64,000 nucleotides of DNA from Pseudomonas lalkuanensis (GCF_008807375.1 NZ_CP043311.1:5374001-5438000), one strand, 5' to 3'; counted from the stretch's first letter, positions 37,569-47,308 are shown. Notes: a model not told the origin generated them from the sequence alone. Made by a program: numbers and translations.

Positions 37569-38564
37569 ATGTCGGCGGTTAGCATTGGCCCTTATGCCTT
37601 GCCCAATCAGGTGATCCTCGCCCCCATGGCGGGCGTGACCGACCAGCCGTTCCGTCAGCTTTGCCGCCGCCTCGGCGCCGGCCTGGTGGTATCGGAGATG
37701 GTCACCAGTGACGTGCGCCTGTGGAACAGCCGCAAGTCGCGGCTGCGCCTGCTCCACGAGGGGGATCCGGAGCCTCGCTCCGTCCAGATAGCCGGTGGTG
37801 ATCCGGAAATGCTGGCGGAAGCGGCCAGGGCCAATGTCGAACTCGGTGCACAGATCATCGACATCAACATGGGCTGCCCGGCGAAGAAGGTCTGCAACAA
37901 GGCCGCCGGCTCGGCGCTGATGAAGGACGAGGCCCTGGTGGCCGACATCCTCGACGCCGTGGTCAGGGCCGTCGACGTGCCCGTCACCCTGAAGATCCGT
38001 ACCGGTTGGGACCGATCGAACAGGAACGGCATCACCGTAGCGAAGATCGCCGAACAGGCTGGTATCCAGGCCCTGGCTGTCCATGGCCGGACCCGCGCAG
38101 ACCTGTACACCGGCGAAGCCGAGTACGACACCATCGCGGCGATCAAGCAGGCGGTGTCCATTCCGGTCTTCGCCAACGGCGATATCGATTCGCCACAGAA
38201 AGCCAGACAGGTCCTCGACGCCACCGGCGCCGATGCCCTGCTGATCGGTCGAGCGGCCCAGGGGCGACCCTGGATCTTCCGCGAGATCGCGCATTACCTG
38301 GCGACCGGTGAATTTCTGCCGGCGCCGGGCTTGATCGAAGTGGAACGGATACTGCTGGAGCACCTGGCCGCACTGCACGCCTTCTATGGCGAGGAGATGG
38401 GCGTTCGCATCGCCCGCAAGCATGTCGGCTGGTATCTGGCAACCCTGCCCGGCGCCAGGGAGTTTCGCGCCAAGTTCAATCGTTTGGAGTCCACGGACGC
38501 GCAGTGCGCCAACGTTCGGGAGTTCTTCGCCGAGCGTCACAACGAAGGGGAAAAGGCCGCATGA
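37569..38564 (+). CDS. dusB: tRNA-dihydrouridine synthase B
   Basis: 331 residues. An FMN-dependent TIM-barrel enzyme that reduces uridines in the tRNA D-loop. Seen: [34 protein letters not shown] with the catalytic Cys, KIRTGW, HGRTR and [11 protein letters not shown]. It is co-transcribed with fis, whose ATG overlaps the dusB stop (ATGA), as in enterobacteria and P. aeruginosa. Confidence 0.95.
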   Translation: MSAVSIGPYALPNQVILAPMAGVTDQPFRQLCRRLGAGLVVSEMVTSDVRLWNSRKSRLRLLHEGDPEPRSVQIAGGDPEMLAEAARANVELGAQIIDINMGCPAKKVCNKAAGSALMKDEALVADILDAVVRAVDVPVTLKIRTGWDRSNRNGITVAKIAEQAGIQALAVHGRTRADLYTGEAEYDTIAAIKQAVSIPVFANGDIDSPQKARQVLDATGADALLIGRAAQGRPWIFREIAHYLATGEFLPAPGLIEVERILLEHLAALHAFYGEEMGVRIARKHVGWYLATLPGAREFRAKFNRLESTDAQCANVREFFAERHNEGEKAA

Positions 38565-38881
38565 CGACGATGACCGAGAATTTTTTTGATGGGGCAACAC
38601 CCGTGAGCGACAACGCCAACCTGAAACAGCACCTGACGGCACCGACCGCAGAGGGCCAGACCCTGCGCGGCAGTGTCGAGAAGGCACTGCACAATTATTT
38701 CGCCCATCTTGAGGGCGCCGCCGTCACGGACGTGTACAACCTGGTGCTTTCCGAAGTGGAAGCGCCGCTGCTGGAAACCGTGATGAACTACGTCAAGGGT
38801 AACCAGACCAAGGCTTCCGAAATGCTCGGCCTCAACCGGGGCACGCTGCGCAAGAAGCTCAAGCAATACGACCTGCTCTGA
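38561..38881 (+). CDS. fis: DNA-binding protein Fis
   Basis: 106 residues. The central helices ending [20 protein letters not shown] lead to the helix-turn-helix [16 protein letters not shown] at the C-terminus, almost identical to P. aeruginosa Fis. It bends DNA and activates rRNA and other growth-phase promoters. The start overlaps the dusB stop codon by four bases, so translation is coupled. Confidence 0.97.
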   Translation: MTTMTENFFDGATPVSDNANLKQHLTAPTAEGQTLRGSVEKALHNYFAHLEGAAVTDVYNLVLSEVEAPLLETVMNYVKGNQTKASEMLGLNRGTLRKKLKQYDLL

Positions 38882-38891
38882 AGGGCGGAAG

Positions 38892-38949
38892 CTGGAAGCC
38901 GGAAGCCTGAAGCGGGACGAACCCCGACGATCGAGCTTCCGGCTTCCAG
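38892..38949. repeat. Perfect 15-base inverted repeat between fis and purH
   Basis: CTGGAAGCCGGAAGC (38892-38906) and GCTTCCGGCTTCCAG (38935-38949) are exact reverse complements, separated by 28 bases. They lie in the 114-base gap just after fis and 46 bases before purH. The GAAGC-rich arms look like a dispersed Pseudomonas repeat, but could also end fis transcripts or shape the purH leader. Confidence 0.8.
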
Positions 38950-38995
38950 TTTCAGGCCCGTCCGCCAAACCCTCTCCCACTCGAATGGTTCCGAA

Positions 38996-40603
38996 ATGAC
39001 CGACCAGACCACCCGCCTTCCCGTTCGCCGTGCCCTGATCAGCGTCTCCGACAAGACCGGCATCGTCGACTTCGCCCGTGAGCTGGCTGCCCTTGGCGTG
39101 GAAATCCTCTCCACCGGCGGCACCTACAAGCTGCTCAAGGACAACGGCATCGCCGCCGTGGAAGTTGCCGACTACACCGGCTTCCCGGAAATGATGGACG
39201 GCCGCGTGAAGACCCTGCACCCGAAGATCCACGGTGGCATCCTCGGTCGTCGCGACCTCGACGGCGCGGTGATGGAACAGCACGGCATCAAGCCGATCGA
39301 CCTGGTCGCGGTCAACCTCTACCCCTTCGAGGCCACCGTCGCCAAGCCTGACTGCGACCTGCCCACCGCCATCGAGAACATCGATATCGGCGGCCCGACC
39401 ATGGTTCGCAGCGCCGCGAAGAACCACAAGGACGTCGCCATCGTGGTCAACGCCAGCGACTACGCCAGCGTCCTCGACGGCCTGAAAGCCGGCGGCCTGA
39501 CCTACGCCCAGCGTTTCGACCTGGCCCTCAAGGCGTTCGAGCACACCTCCGCCTACGACGGCATGATCGCCAACTACCTGGGCACCATCGACCAGGCTCG
39601 CGACACCCTGTCCACCGAGGGCCGTGGCGCCTTCCCGCGCACCTTCAACAGCCAGTTCGTCAAGGCCCAGGAGATGCGCTACGGCGAGAACCCGCACCAG
39701 AGCGCGGCGTTCTACGTAGAAGCGAAGAAGGGCGAGGCCAGCGTTTCCACCGCCATCCAGCTGCAGGGCAAGGAACTCTCCTTCAACAACGTGGCCGACA
39801 CCGACGCCGCGCTGGAATGCGTGAAGAGCTTCCTCAAGCCGGCCTGCGTCATCGTCAAGCACGCCAACCCGTGCGGCGTCGCCGTGGTACCGGAGAACGA
39901 AGGCGGCATCCGCAAGGCCTACGACCTGGCCTACGCCACCGATACCGAATCCGCCTTCGGCGGCATCATCGCCTTCAACCGCGAACTGGATGGCGAAACC
40001 GCCAAGGCCATCGTCGAGCGCCAGTTCGTCGAAGTGATCATCGCCCCGAAAATCTCCGCTGCCGCCCGTGAAGTGGTTGCCGCCAAGGCCAACGTCCGCC
40101 TGCTGGAATGCGGTGAGTGGTCGGCCGAACGTGCTGCTGGCTGGGACTTCAAGCGCGTCAACGGCGGCCTGCTGGTACAGAGCCGCGACATCGGCATGAT
40201 CGCCGCCTCCGACCTGAAGATCGTGACCCAGCGCGCCCCGAGCGAGCAGGAGATCCACGACCTGATCTTCGCCTGGAAAGTGGCCAAGTTCGTCAAGTCC
40301 AACGCCATCGTCTACGCCAAGAACCGCCAGACCGTCGGTGTCGGCGCCGGCCAGATGAGCCGCGTGAACTCCGCCCGCATCGCTGCCATCAAGGCCGAGC
40401 ATGCCGGTCTTGAGGTGAAAGGCGCGGTCATGGCTTCCGACGCCTTCTTCCCCTTCCGCGACGGTATCGACAACGCGGCCAAGGCCGGCATCACCGCCGT
40501 GATCCAGCCGGGCGGCTCCATGCGCGACAACGAAGTGATCGCCGCCGCCGATGAAGCGGGCATCGCGATGGTGTTCACCGGCATGCGCCACTTCCGCCAC
40601 TAA
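38996..40603 (+). CDS. purH: Bifunctional AICAR transformylase/IMP cyclohydrolase
   Basis: 535 residues, full length. The N-terminal IMP cyclohydrolase part ([34 protein letters not shown]) and C-terminal AICAR transformylase part ([41 protein letters not shown]) carry out the last two steps of purine synthesis. purD follows after 219 bases. Confidence 0.97.
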   Translation: MTDQTTRLPVRRALISVSDKTGIVDFARELAALGVEILSTGGTYKLLKDNGIAAVEVADYTGFPEMMDGRVKTLHPKIHGGILGRRDLDGAVMEQHGIKPIDLVAVNLYPFEATVAKPDCDLPTAIENIDIGGPTMVRSAAKNHKDVAIVVNASDYASVLDGLKAGGLTYAQRFDLALKAFEHTSAYDGMIANYLGTIDQARDTLSTEGRGAFPRTFNSQFVKAQEMRYGENPHQSAAFYVEAKKGEASVSTAIQLQGKELSFNNVADTDAALECVKSFLKPACVIVKHANPCGVAVVPENEGGIRKAYDLAYATDTESAFGGIIAFNRELDGETAKAIVERQFVEVIIAPKISAAAREVVAAKANVRLLECGEWSAERAAGWDFKRVNGGLLVQSRDIGMIAASDLKIVTQRAPSEQEIHDLIFAWKVAKFVKSNAIVYAKNRQTVGVGAGQMSRVNSARIAAIKAEHAGLEVKGAVMASDAFFPFRDGIDNAAKAGITAVIQPGGSMRDNEVIAAADEAGIAMVFTGMRHFRH

Positions 40604-40641
40604 GCGGAGACGGCCGCACTCGGACAGGCATCTGCGGCGTT

Positions 40642-40701
40642 GCCCGGCCCTTCCCCCATGCTCATTGCCAGAAGGCAAATCCGCTGGGTGAAGGGCCGGG
40701 C
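40642..40701. repeat. 12-base inverted repeat between purH and purD
   Basis: GCCCGGCCCTTC (40642-40653) and GAAGGGCCGGGC (40690-40701), exact, 36-base spacer. It could act as a terminator-like or leader structure; no U-run follows. Confidence 0.65.
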
Positions 40702-40755
40702 GCCTTGCACCTACCAGCCCGATCGCGACCTCGACTGTCGTGTGTAAGCGCTTTT

Positions 40756-40785
40756 GTAGGGTGGATAGCGCTTCTCTTATCCACC
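40756..40785. repeat. GTAGGGTGGATA...TATCCACC palindrome before purD
   Basis: Arms GGTGGATA and TTATCCACC around a short spacer, 38 bases before purD. Related in style to other dispersed Pseudomonas palindromes in this window. Exact bounds are approximate. Confidence 0.5.
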
Positions 40786-40822
40786 AAACGGGCCGCAGGC
40801 CCGCCTCCCGAAGGAGAATTCA

Positions 40823-42112
40823 ATGAACGTACTCATCATCGGCAGCGGCGGCCGTGAACACGCCCTGGCCTGGAAAGTGGCCCAGGACCCACGCGTTGCG
40901 AAGGTCTTCGTCGCCCCGGGCAACGCTGGCACCGCGACTGAAGCCAAGTGCGAGAACGTCGCCATCGACGTGCTGGCACTGGAGCAACTGGCCGACTTCG
41001 CCGAGAAGAATGTCCAGCTCACCATCGTCGGCCCGGAAGCGCCGCTGGTGAAAGGCGTGGTCGACCTGTTCCGCGCCCGCGGCCTGGCCATCTTCGGCCC
41101 CACCGCCGGCGCCGCCCAGCTGGAAGGCTCCAAGGCCTTCACCAAGGACTTCCTGGCCCGCCACCAGATTCCCACCGCCGCCTACCAGAACTTCACCGAG
41201 GTGGAGCCGGCCCTGGCCTACCTGAAAGAGAAAGGCGCCCCCATCGTCATCAAGGCCGACGGCCTGGCCGCCGGCAAGGGCGTGATCGTCGCCATGACCC
41301 TCGAGGAAGCCGAAGCGGCCGTGCGCGACATGCTCGCCGGCAACGCCTTCGGTGACGCCGGTTCCCGCGTGGTGATCGAGGAGTTCCTCGACGGTGAGGA
41401 AGCCAGCTTCATCGTCATGGTCGACGGCCAGAACGTGCTGCCCATGGCCACCAGCCAGGACCACAAGCGCGTCGGCGACGGCGATACCGGCCCGAACACC
41501 GGCGGCATGGGCGCCTACTCCCCGGCCCCGGTGGTCACTGCCGACGTGCACCAGCGCGTGATGGACGAAGTGATCTACCCGACCGTGCGCGGCATGGCCG
41601 AGGAAGGCAACGTCTACACCGGCTTCCTCTATGCCGGCCTGATGATCGACAAGAACGGCGCGCCCAAGGTCATCGAGTTCAACTGCCGCTTCGGCGACCC
41701 GGAGACCCAGCCGATCATGGTGCGCCTGGAAAGCTCCCTGGTCCTGCTGGTGGAAGCCGCCCTGGCCAAGGCCCTGGACAAGGTCGAAGCCACCTGGGAC
41801 CCGCGCCCCACCGTAGGCGTGGTGCTGGCTGCCGGCGGCTATCCGGGCGACTACACCAAGGGTGACGTGATCGAGGGCCTGGCCGACGCCGCGGCCCTGG
41901 ACGGCAAGGTGTTCCACGCCGGTACCGCGCAGAAGGACGGCCAGATCGTCACCGCCGGCGGCCGCGTGCTCTGCGCCACCGCCATCGGCGCCAGCGTGTC
42001 CGACGCGCAGCAGCAGGCCTATCGCCTGGCGGAGAAGATCCGCTGGAACGGCTGCTTCTACCGCAAGGACATCGGCTACCGGGCCATTGCCCGGGAACGC
42101 GGCGAAGGGTAA
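40823..42112 (+). CDS. purD: Phosphoribosylamine-glycine ligase
   Basis: 429 residues. ATP-grasp enzyme for the second step of purine synthesis. Seen: N-terminal [51 protein letters not shown] and [18 protein letters not shown] precedes the ATG at normal spacing. Confidence 0.97.
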   Translation: MNVLIIGSGGREHALAWKVAQDPRVAKVFVAPGNAGTATEAKCENVAIDVLALEQLADFAEKNVQLTIVGPEAPLVKGVVDLFRARGLAIFGPTAGAAQLEGSKAFTKDFLARHQIPTAAYQNFTEVEPALAYLKEKGAPIVIKADGLAAGKGVIVAMTLEEAEAAVRDMLAGNAFGDAGSRVVIEEFLDGEEASFIVMVDGQNVLPMATSQDHKRVGDGDTGPNTGGMGAYSPAPVVTADVHQRVMDEVIYPTVRGMAEEGNVYTGFLYAGLMIDKNGAPKVIEFNCRFGDPETQPIMVRLESSLVLLVEAALAKALDKVEATWDPRPTVGVVLAAGGYPGDYTKGDVIEGLADAAALDGKVFHAGTAQKDGQIVTAGGRVLCATAIGASVSDAQQQAYRLAEKIRWNGCFYRKDIGYRAIARERGEG

Positions 42113-42134
42113 GAAGTCTGATAGTACTCACCAG

Positions 42135-42152
42135 GGCGGCCGGATGGCCGCC
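42135..42152 (+). terminator. Hairpin after purD
   Basis: GGCGGCC-GGAT-GGCCGCC, a perfect 7 bp GC stem followed by TTGGTCAT, 22 bases past the purD stop. It separates purD from retS. Confidence 0.7.
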
Positions 42153-42183
42153 TTGGTCATATTCCGTCCGAGAAGGCCTTGTC

Positions 42184-42189
42184 TATAAT
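42184..42189 (+). promoter_or_regulatory. Candidate -10 element of retS
   Basis: A perfect TATAAT 31 bases before the chosen retS start, following the purD terminator. No good -35 hexamer at 16-18 bases. Confidence 0.35.
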
Positions 42190-42220
42190 CCGGCCACTCA
42201 CCCACGAAGGGACCTCGACC

Positions 42221-44998
42221 GTGCCCCGGCTCAGGATTGCCACAGGATTGATCGCCAGCCTGATACTGGCCCTGATTTATCTGCTGCCCGCCCAGGCGGC
42301 CGAAGAGCGGCAATGGAGCATGCTGCTCGATCCCAGTGCCAACCTGCAGTTGCAGGAGATCCGCACCCAGCAAGCCCTCTCCCAGTTCACCCCGATCGAC
42401 CTCGACCAGCTCTACACGCCCGGCGGCAGCAGCGCCCTGTGGCTGCACTACCAGCTTCAACCCGGCCAGCACGAGCAATTGCTGCGGGTCTTCGCCCCCT
42501 ACCTGGCCTACCTCGACCTCTACGTCCTCAAGGGCGACGAACTGGTGGCCCATACCCGCACCGGCAGCCGCCTGCCCTTCAGCGAACGCCCGCTGCCCAG
42601 CCGCGATTTCCTCCTGCCCCTGCCGGTCCGGCAGGAGCCCCTGGATCTCTACCTGCGCATGGCCTCGGAACACGCCCTGCGCCCCACCGTGACGCTGCAA
42701 TCCGCCGCACTGATGGCCGCCGACGACACCCGTCCGCTGCTCTTCGGCCTGCTGCTCGGCGGCCTCGTCATGCTGGTCTACTACAACCTTGTGCGTTACG
42801 CGTACTCACGCGCCGCCGTCAGTCTCTGGCTCGCCGCCGCGCAGAGCGGCCTGATCGTCACCAGCGTCAGCCTGCTGGGCATCAGCTCGCCCTGGCTGGG
42901 CGACTGGCAGAGCGCGCAGCCGCAGATCGCCAACCTGGCCATGCTGACCGCCATGGTCTGCGCCCTGGCCTTCACCGTCAGTTTCTTCCACAAGGTCTGC
43001 CCCAGCACGCCGCTCACCGGCCTGCTGCTGGGCGAGATCGTGATGATCGCCCTGACCGCCATCCTGCTGCTGATCATCACCGAGCTGCAGTTCAACCAGC
43101 TGGTCTACGTGCTGGCAGCCATCGCCAGCCTCAGCATGTTCGCCCTCGCCATCGTCCACTGGCGCCAGGGCTATCGACCGGCGCGGCTGTTCAGCCTGGC
43201 CCTGGGCGTGTTCTGCATCGCCATCCTTGGCGCCCTGCCGGCCCTGTTCGGTTACTGGCACATGCAGTCCGACTGGCTGGCCTATGCCCTGCTGGCGACT
43301 TCCACCATCAGCGGCGTGTTCCTCAGCATGGCCCTGAGCGAACGCCAGCGGCGCCTCCAGCATGAGGCCTTCAGCGCCAGCCGCGCCCTGGCCGCCAGCT
43401 CCGCCGAACTCAAGGCCAAGGGTGAATTCCTCGCCAAGATCAGCCACGAGATCCGCACCCCGATGAACGGCGTGCTGGGCATGACCGAGCTGCTCCTGGG
43501 CACCCCGCTGTCGGCCAAGCAACGCGACTACGTGCAGACCATCCACAGCTCCGGCAACGAACTGCTCACCCTGATCAACGAGATCCTCGACATCTCCAAG
43601 CTGGAGTCCGGCCAGATCGAACTGGACGACGTGCAGTTCGACCTCAACGCCCTGATCGACGACTGCCTCGACATCTTCCGCGCCAAGGCCGAGCAGCAGC
43701 GGGTCGAACTCATCAGCTTCATGCAGCCCCAGGTGCCCCGCGTCGTCAGTGGCGACCCCACCCGTCTGCGGCAGATCCTCCTCAGCCTGCTGGACAACGC
43801 CTTCAAGCAGACCGACGAAGGCGAAATCCTCCTGGTGGTGGCGCTGGACAACAGCACCCCGCAGCCGCGCCTGCGCATTGCCGTGCAGGACAGCGGCCGG
43901 CCCCTGGACGCCAGCGAGCGCGAGGCGCTGCTCAACGCGGAACTGCAGAGCAGCGATTTCCTCGCCGCCTCAAAGCTCGGCGGCCGCCTGGGCCTGGTCA
44001 TCGCCCGCCAGCTCGTACGCCTGATGAACGGCGAGTTCGGCATCCAGAGCGGTTCCGGCCAGGGCAGCACGCTCTGGCTGACCCTGCCGCTGGACGCCCA
44101 GCACCTGGTACGCCCCACCGCCGACCTCGACAGCCCGCTGGAAGGCGCGCGCCTGCTGGTGGTTGACGACAACGACACCTGCCGCAAGGTACTGGTGCAG
44201 CAATGCAGCGCCTGGGGTCTGCAGGTCAGCGCCGTGCCCTCCGGCAAGGAGGCCCTGGCCCTGCTGCGCACCAAGGCGCACCTGCGCGAGTATTTCGACG
44301 TGGTCCTGCTGGACCAGGACATGCCCGGCATGACCGGCATGCAGCTGGCAGCCAAGATCAAGGAAGACCCCAGCCTCAGCCACGATATCCTGATCATCAT
44401 GCTCACCGGCATCAGCAACGCGCCGAGCAAGATCATCGCGCGCAACGCCGGCATCAAGCGCATCCTCGCCAAGCCGGTGGCCGGCTACACGCTGAAGACC
44501 ACCCTGGCCGACGAACTCAACCAGCGCAAGGAAGGCGGCGCCATCTCCCTGCCGGGCTCGCAGGTCAGCCAACCGCTGCATGTACCCAGCGACTTCCGCA
44601 TCCTGGTGGCCGAGGACAACAGCATCTCCACCAAGGTCATCCGCGGCATGCTGAGCAAACTCAACCTCGAGCCGGATACCGCCAGCAACGGCGAGGAAGC
44701 CCTGAGCGCCATGAAGAACCAGCACTACGACCTGGTGCTGATGGACTGCGAGATGCCTGTGCTGGATGGCTTCACCGCCACCGAGATGCTGCGCCACTGG
44801 GAAAACCTGGAGCAGCGCCCGCGCACCCCGGTGGTCGCCCTGACCGCCCACATCCTCAGCGAGCACAAGGAACGCGCCCGCCTGGCCGGCATGGACGGCC
44901 ACATGGCCAAGCCGGTGGAGCTCTCGCAATTGCGCGAGCTGATCGAGTACTGGGTGGCCGAGAAGGAAATGCGCGACCGCCACGCGATGCATAGCTGA
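42221..44998 (+). CDS. retS: RetS-type hybrid sensor kinase controlling the acute/chronic switch
   Basis: 925 residues with the distinctive RetS order: signal peptide (about 1-25), periplasmic 7TMR-DISMED2 domain (about 30-165), seven membrane helices (about 175-375), HisKA with KISHEIRTPMNG (His409), HATPase, and two receiver domains with DQDMPG (Asp698) and DCEMPV (Asp842). In P. aeruginosa RetS blocks GacS by binding it, lowering rsmY/rsmZ and favouring motility over biofilm. The gene follows purD, as there. GTG 42221 was chosen because GAAGGGA lies 8 bases before it; an in-frame TTG at 42179 lies within the promoter region. Confidence 0.93.
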   Translation: MPRLRIATGLIASLILALIYLLPAQAAEERQWSMLLDPSANLQLQEIRTQQALSQFTPIDLDQLYTPGGSSALWLHYQLQPGQHEQLLRVFAPYLAYLDLYVLKGDELVAHTRTGSRLPFSERPLPSRDFLLPLPVRQEPLDLYLRMASEHALRPTVTLQSAALMAADDTRPLLFGLLLGGLVMLVYYNLVRYAYSRAAVSLWLAAAQSGLIVTSVSLLGISSPWLGDWQSAQPQIANLAMLTAMVCALAFTVSFFHKVCPSTPLTGLLLGEIVMIALTAILLLIITELQFNQLVYVLAAIASLSMFALAIVHWRQGYRPARLFSLALGVFCIAILGALPALFGYWHMQSDWLAYALLATSTISGVFLSMALSERQRRLQHEAFSASRALAASSAELKAKGEFLAKISHEIRTPMNGVLGMTELLLGTPLSAKQRDYVQTIHSSGNELLTLINEILDISKLESGQIELDDVQFDLNALIDDCLDIFRAKAEQQRVELISFMQPQVPRVVSGDPTRLRQILLSLLDNAFKQTDEGEILLVVALDNSTPQPRLRIAVQDSGRPLDASEREALLNAELQSSDFLAASKLGGRLGLVIARQLVRLMNGEFGIQSGSGQGSTLWLTLPLDAQHLVRPTADLDSPLEGARLLVVDDNDTCRKVLVQQCSAWGLQVSAVPSGKEALALLRTKAHLREYFDVVLLDQDMPGMTGMQLAAKIKEDPSLSHDILIIMLTGISNAPSKIIARNAGIKRILAKPVAGYTLKTTLADELNQRKEGGAISLPGSQVSQPLHVPSDFRILVAEDNSISTKVIRGMLSKLNLEPDTASNGEEALSAMKNQHYDLVLMDCEMPVLDGFTATEMLRHWENLEQRPRTPVVALTAHILSEHKERARLAGMDGHMAKPVELSQLRELIEYWVAEKEMRDRHAMHS

Positions 44999-45024
44999 TT
45001 GGGCAAACGCCCTGCAGGGGCCCC

Positions 45025-45067
45025 TGTAGGAGCGAATTCATTCGCGAAAGCAGGACGCAGTCCTGCC
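45025..45067. repeat. REP-like palindromic element after retS, copy A
   Basis: TGTAGGAGCGAATTCATTCGCGAAAGCAGGACG... with inner palindrome GCGAATTCATTCGC and flanking CAGGAC/GTCCTG. The same core occurs at 45161 and, diverged, at 24869 and 60071. Confidence 0.75.
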
Positions 45068-45106
45068 ATTCAACGCCCTGCCGAACTCACCCTCCCTCTC
45101 CCCAGG

Positions 45107-45131
45107 CCCCTCTCCCTGAAGAGGAGAGGGG
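45107..45131. repeat. C-rich palindrome, copy near 45.1 kb
   Basis: CCCCTCTC...GAGAGGGG followed by GACTCGCGCCGGCAA, nearly identical to the copy at 4301-4325 and its flank. It sits between two REP-like elements in the retS/BNR convergent gap. Confidence 0.65.
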
Positions 45132-45160
45132 GGACTCGCGCCGGCAAGCTCGCGCAGTAC

Positions 45161-45208
45161 CTGTAGGGGCGAATTCATTCGCCAAGCAGGCCGCAGGCCT
45201 GCCTACCC
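45161..45208. repeat. REP-like element, copy B, overlapping the end of the BNR gene
   Basis: GTAGGGGCGAATTCATTCGCC...GGCCGCAGGCCTGCCTACCCC. The terminal GTAGGGG/CTACCCC arms pair. The TAG stop of the BNR protein gene (45203-45205) lies inside the right arm. Confidence 0.75.
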
Positions 45209-46282
45209 CCACCTCACCGCAAAAATCGGCGGCAAATGCCCCGCCACCAGCTTCCAGCTGTCCCCCTGATCCCCGGATATCCACAGATGCCCGGTGGTGG
45301 AGCCCATTGCCAGACACTGCCCGCTGCCATCCACGTCCAGCCCGTGGCGATACACCAGGTCGTAGCAGAGCTGCTGCGGCAGACCCTGCTCCAGCACCTC
45401 GAAATGCTTGCCGCCATCGCGGGTTCGGGTGACCCGCAAACGCTGGTCGGCGGGCACGCGGCATTCATCCTTCACGGCCGGCACGAACCAGGCGCAGTCC
45501 GGGTCCGACGGGTGCACCGCCACCGCGAAGCCGAAGGTAGAGGGACCGGCCTGCTCGATCTCCCGCCAGTTCAAGCCGCGATCGGAACTGACGAAAATGC
45601 CGCTGTGATGCTGCACCCAGAGTCGCTCCGGGTATGCCGGGCAGGCCACCATGCGGTGCGGGTCCTGGATGTCCGGGTCTTCGGCGCGTTCCGGCGGCAT
45701 GTAGGCGGCGCGCATGCCACGGGTCCTGTGGTTCCAGCTGGCGCCTTCGTCCTCGCTGTGCCAGATGCCGCCGCAGGACACCGCCAGGGTCAGGTGACGA
45801 CTGTTGCGCGGGTCGACGCAGAGGGAGTGGATACCGGGCTGGTCATAACCGCCGCCGAACCAGTTGGCCCGCTCCGGGCGCTGCCAGAGGCTGTCCACCA
45901 GCTCCCAGGAACTGCCCCGGTCGCGGGACTTGAACAGGCCACCGGGAATGGTGCCGGCCCAGAGCACACCGGGTTGGTCGGCGCCTCCCGGTTCCAGGCA
46001 CCAGATCATTTCCACCGACGGCCCTTCCTCGCCCTCCGCTGCCGGGGAGAAGGCCGGCGCGGCCACTTCCGTCCAGTTCTGCCCGACGTCCGCCGAGCGC
46101 CACAGCTTGGGGCCGAAATGGCCCAGATGCAGGGCGGCATAGAGGTGGCCGTCTCGCGGGTCGGCCAGCAGCATGCTAACGGGTTCGCCAAGAAAATCCT
46201 GGCGCGCCAGGCGCCAGCCGTCGCCCTCTGGCTCGAAACGCAGCAGCCCCTTGCGGGTTGCCACATGGATGCATCGGCTCAT
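45203..46282 (-). CDS. Cytoplasmic BNR/sialidase-like beta-propeller protein
   Basis: 359 residues with six Asp-box-like repeats (SADVGQNW, SRDRGSSW, SEDEGASW, SSDRGLNW, TRDGGKHF, SGDQGDSW) spaced through the chain, as in sialidase/VPS10-type propellers. Databases often label such proteins exo-alpha-sialidase, but there is no signal peptide and I did not find an FRIP-type motif, so sialidase activity is doubtful. It starts 21 bases after a MoaD/ThiS-like gene on the same strand, an arrangement I recall in other bacteria. The 3' end overlaps a REP-like element. The function is unknown. Confidence 0.8.
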   Translation of the reverse strand: MSRCIHVATRKGLLRFEPEGDGWRLARQDFLGEPVSMLLADPRDGHLYAALHLGHFGPKLWRSADVGQNWTEVAAPAFSPAAEGEEGPSVEMIWCLEPGGADQPGVLWAGTIPGGLFKSRDRGSSWELVDSLWQRPERANWFGGGYDQPGIHSLCVDPRNSRHLTLAVSCGGIWHSEDEGASWNHRTRGMRAAYMPPERAEDPDIQDPHRMVACPAYPERLWVQHHSGIFVSSDRGLNWREIEQAGPSTFGFAVAVHPSDPDCAWFVPAVKDECRVPADQRLRVTRTRDGGKHFEVLEQGLPQQLCYDLVYRHGLDVDGSGQCLAMGSTTGHLWISGDQGDSWKLVAGHLPPIFAVRWG

Positions 46283-46303
46283 GGTGATTCTCCTTGCGCC
46301 GGC

Positions 46304-46573
46304 TCAACCGCCGGACAACGCCTGGACAACGAAGATGTCACTGGCCGGCCCCACCGGATCGGTGAGGCGGCGACGGTCGCTGACTTGCTGGGCATCGACG
46401 AAGATCGCCACATGGCGGCGCAGGCGGCCCTGGTCATCCAGCAGGTAGCTGCGCAGGCGCGGATTGGCGGCGAAGGCAGCTTCCAGCGCCTCGGCCACGG
46501 AGGCCGCCGCGACATCCAGTTCGGGGACGTCAAGGTGACGTTGCAGGTTGGGAGTGAAGCTCATGTGCGCCAT
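46304..46573 (-). CDS. MoaD/ThiS-like beta-grasp protein ending in Gly-Gly
   Basis: 89 residues. A ubiquitin-like beta-grasp pattern ends ...SDIFVVQALSGG with a C-terminal di-glycine, the tail that MoaD and ThiS use for adenylation and thiocarboxylation. There is no moaE, thiG or E1-like gene beside it; the partner is the BNR propeller gene 21 bases downstream. ATG 46573 has AGGGAG 6 bases upstream; an internal ATG at 46564 is also possible. A sulfur-carrier role is inferred from fold and tail only. Confidence 0.8.
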   Translation of the reverse strand: MAHMSFTPNLQRHLDVPELDVAAASVAEALEAAFAANPRLRSYLLDDQGRLRRHVAIFVDAQQVSDRRRLTDPVGPASDIFVVQALSGG

Positions 46574-46711
46574 CAATGGCTCCCTGCGCGACGAAACAAC
46601 CCGGTTGAATCAGGTTAGCCGACGACCTCTGCGCGGTTATAGTTGTGCGCCCAATGGCAGGGCAGCCTCTACACTGATGAGCGGCCCTCGCAGTCACGAA
46701 CGGATGCCCCC

Positions 46712-47308
46712 ATGCTCGAAAGCCTTTCCAGCCTGTACCTGAAGATGCTGGTGCTCTATAGCCCCTTCTTCGTGCTCTCCTGCTTCATTTCCCTCACCCG
46801 CGGCTACACGGTGAAGGAGCGCAAGAAACTCGCCTGGAAAGTCGCCCTCGGCACCCTGGTGGCCAGCGCCCTGCTCTACCTGTTCGGCCAGGCCATCTTC
46901 AATGTCTTCGGCATCACCATCGACGCCTTCCGCATCGGCGCCGGTACTGTGCTGTTCATCTCCGCGCTGGGCATGGCCCAGGGCAAGCCGGCGGTCCAGG
47001 CAGACAACGTGCAGCAGGACGTCACCATCGTGCCGCTTACCATCCCGCTGACCGTCGGCCCCGGCACCATCGGCGCCATGCTGGTCATGGGCGCCGGTCA
47101 CGTGCAGTGGGAAGACAAATTCACCGCGCTGTTCGCCATTGCCATCGCCGCAGCCACCGTAGGCGCGATCCTCTACCTTTCCGACCGTATCGAACGCATC
47201 CTCGGCGACCAGGGCCTGCAGATCGTCAGCCGTCTGATGGGCCTGTTCGTCTGCGCCCTGGCCGCGCAGATCATCTTCACCGGGGTGAAGAACTACCTGG
47301 TTTCGTAG
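46712..47308 (+). CDS. MarC family integral membrane protein
   Basis: 198 residues with six membrane segments and the MarC signatures PFFVLSCFISLTRG and VPLTIPLTVGPGTIGAML. The family was once linked to multiple antibiotic resistance, but no transport function is proven. It is divergent from the MoaD-like/BNR pair and upstream of the urea transport genes. ATG 46712 starts the first membrane helix; upstream in-frame sequence is not family-like. Confidence 0.88.
   Translation: MLESLSSLYLKMLVLYSPFFVLSCFISLTRGYTVKERKKLAWKVALGTLVASALLYLFGQAIFNVFGITIDAFRIGAGTVLFISALGMAQGKPAVQADNVQQDVTIVPLTIPLTVGPGTIGAMLVMGAGHVQWEDKFTALFAIAIAAATVGAILYLSDRIERILGDQGLQIVSRLMGLFVCALAAQIIFTGVKNYLVS

Noticed and set aside
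45203..46282. Calling the BNR protein a secreted sialidase
   Set aside because: There is no signal peptide and no FRIP-type motif; Asp boxes alone do not show sialidase activity.
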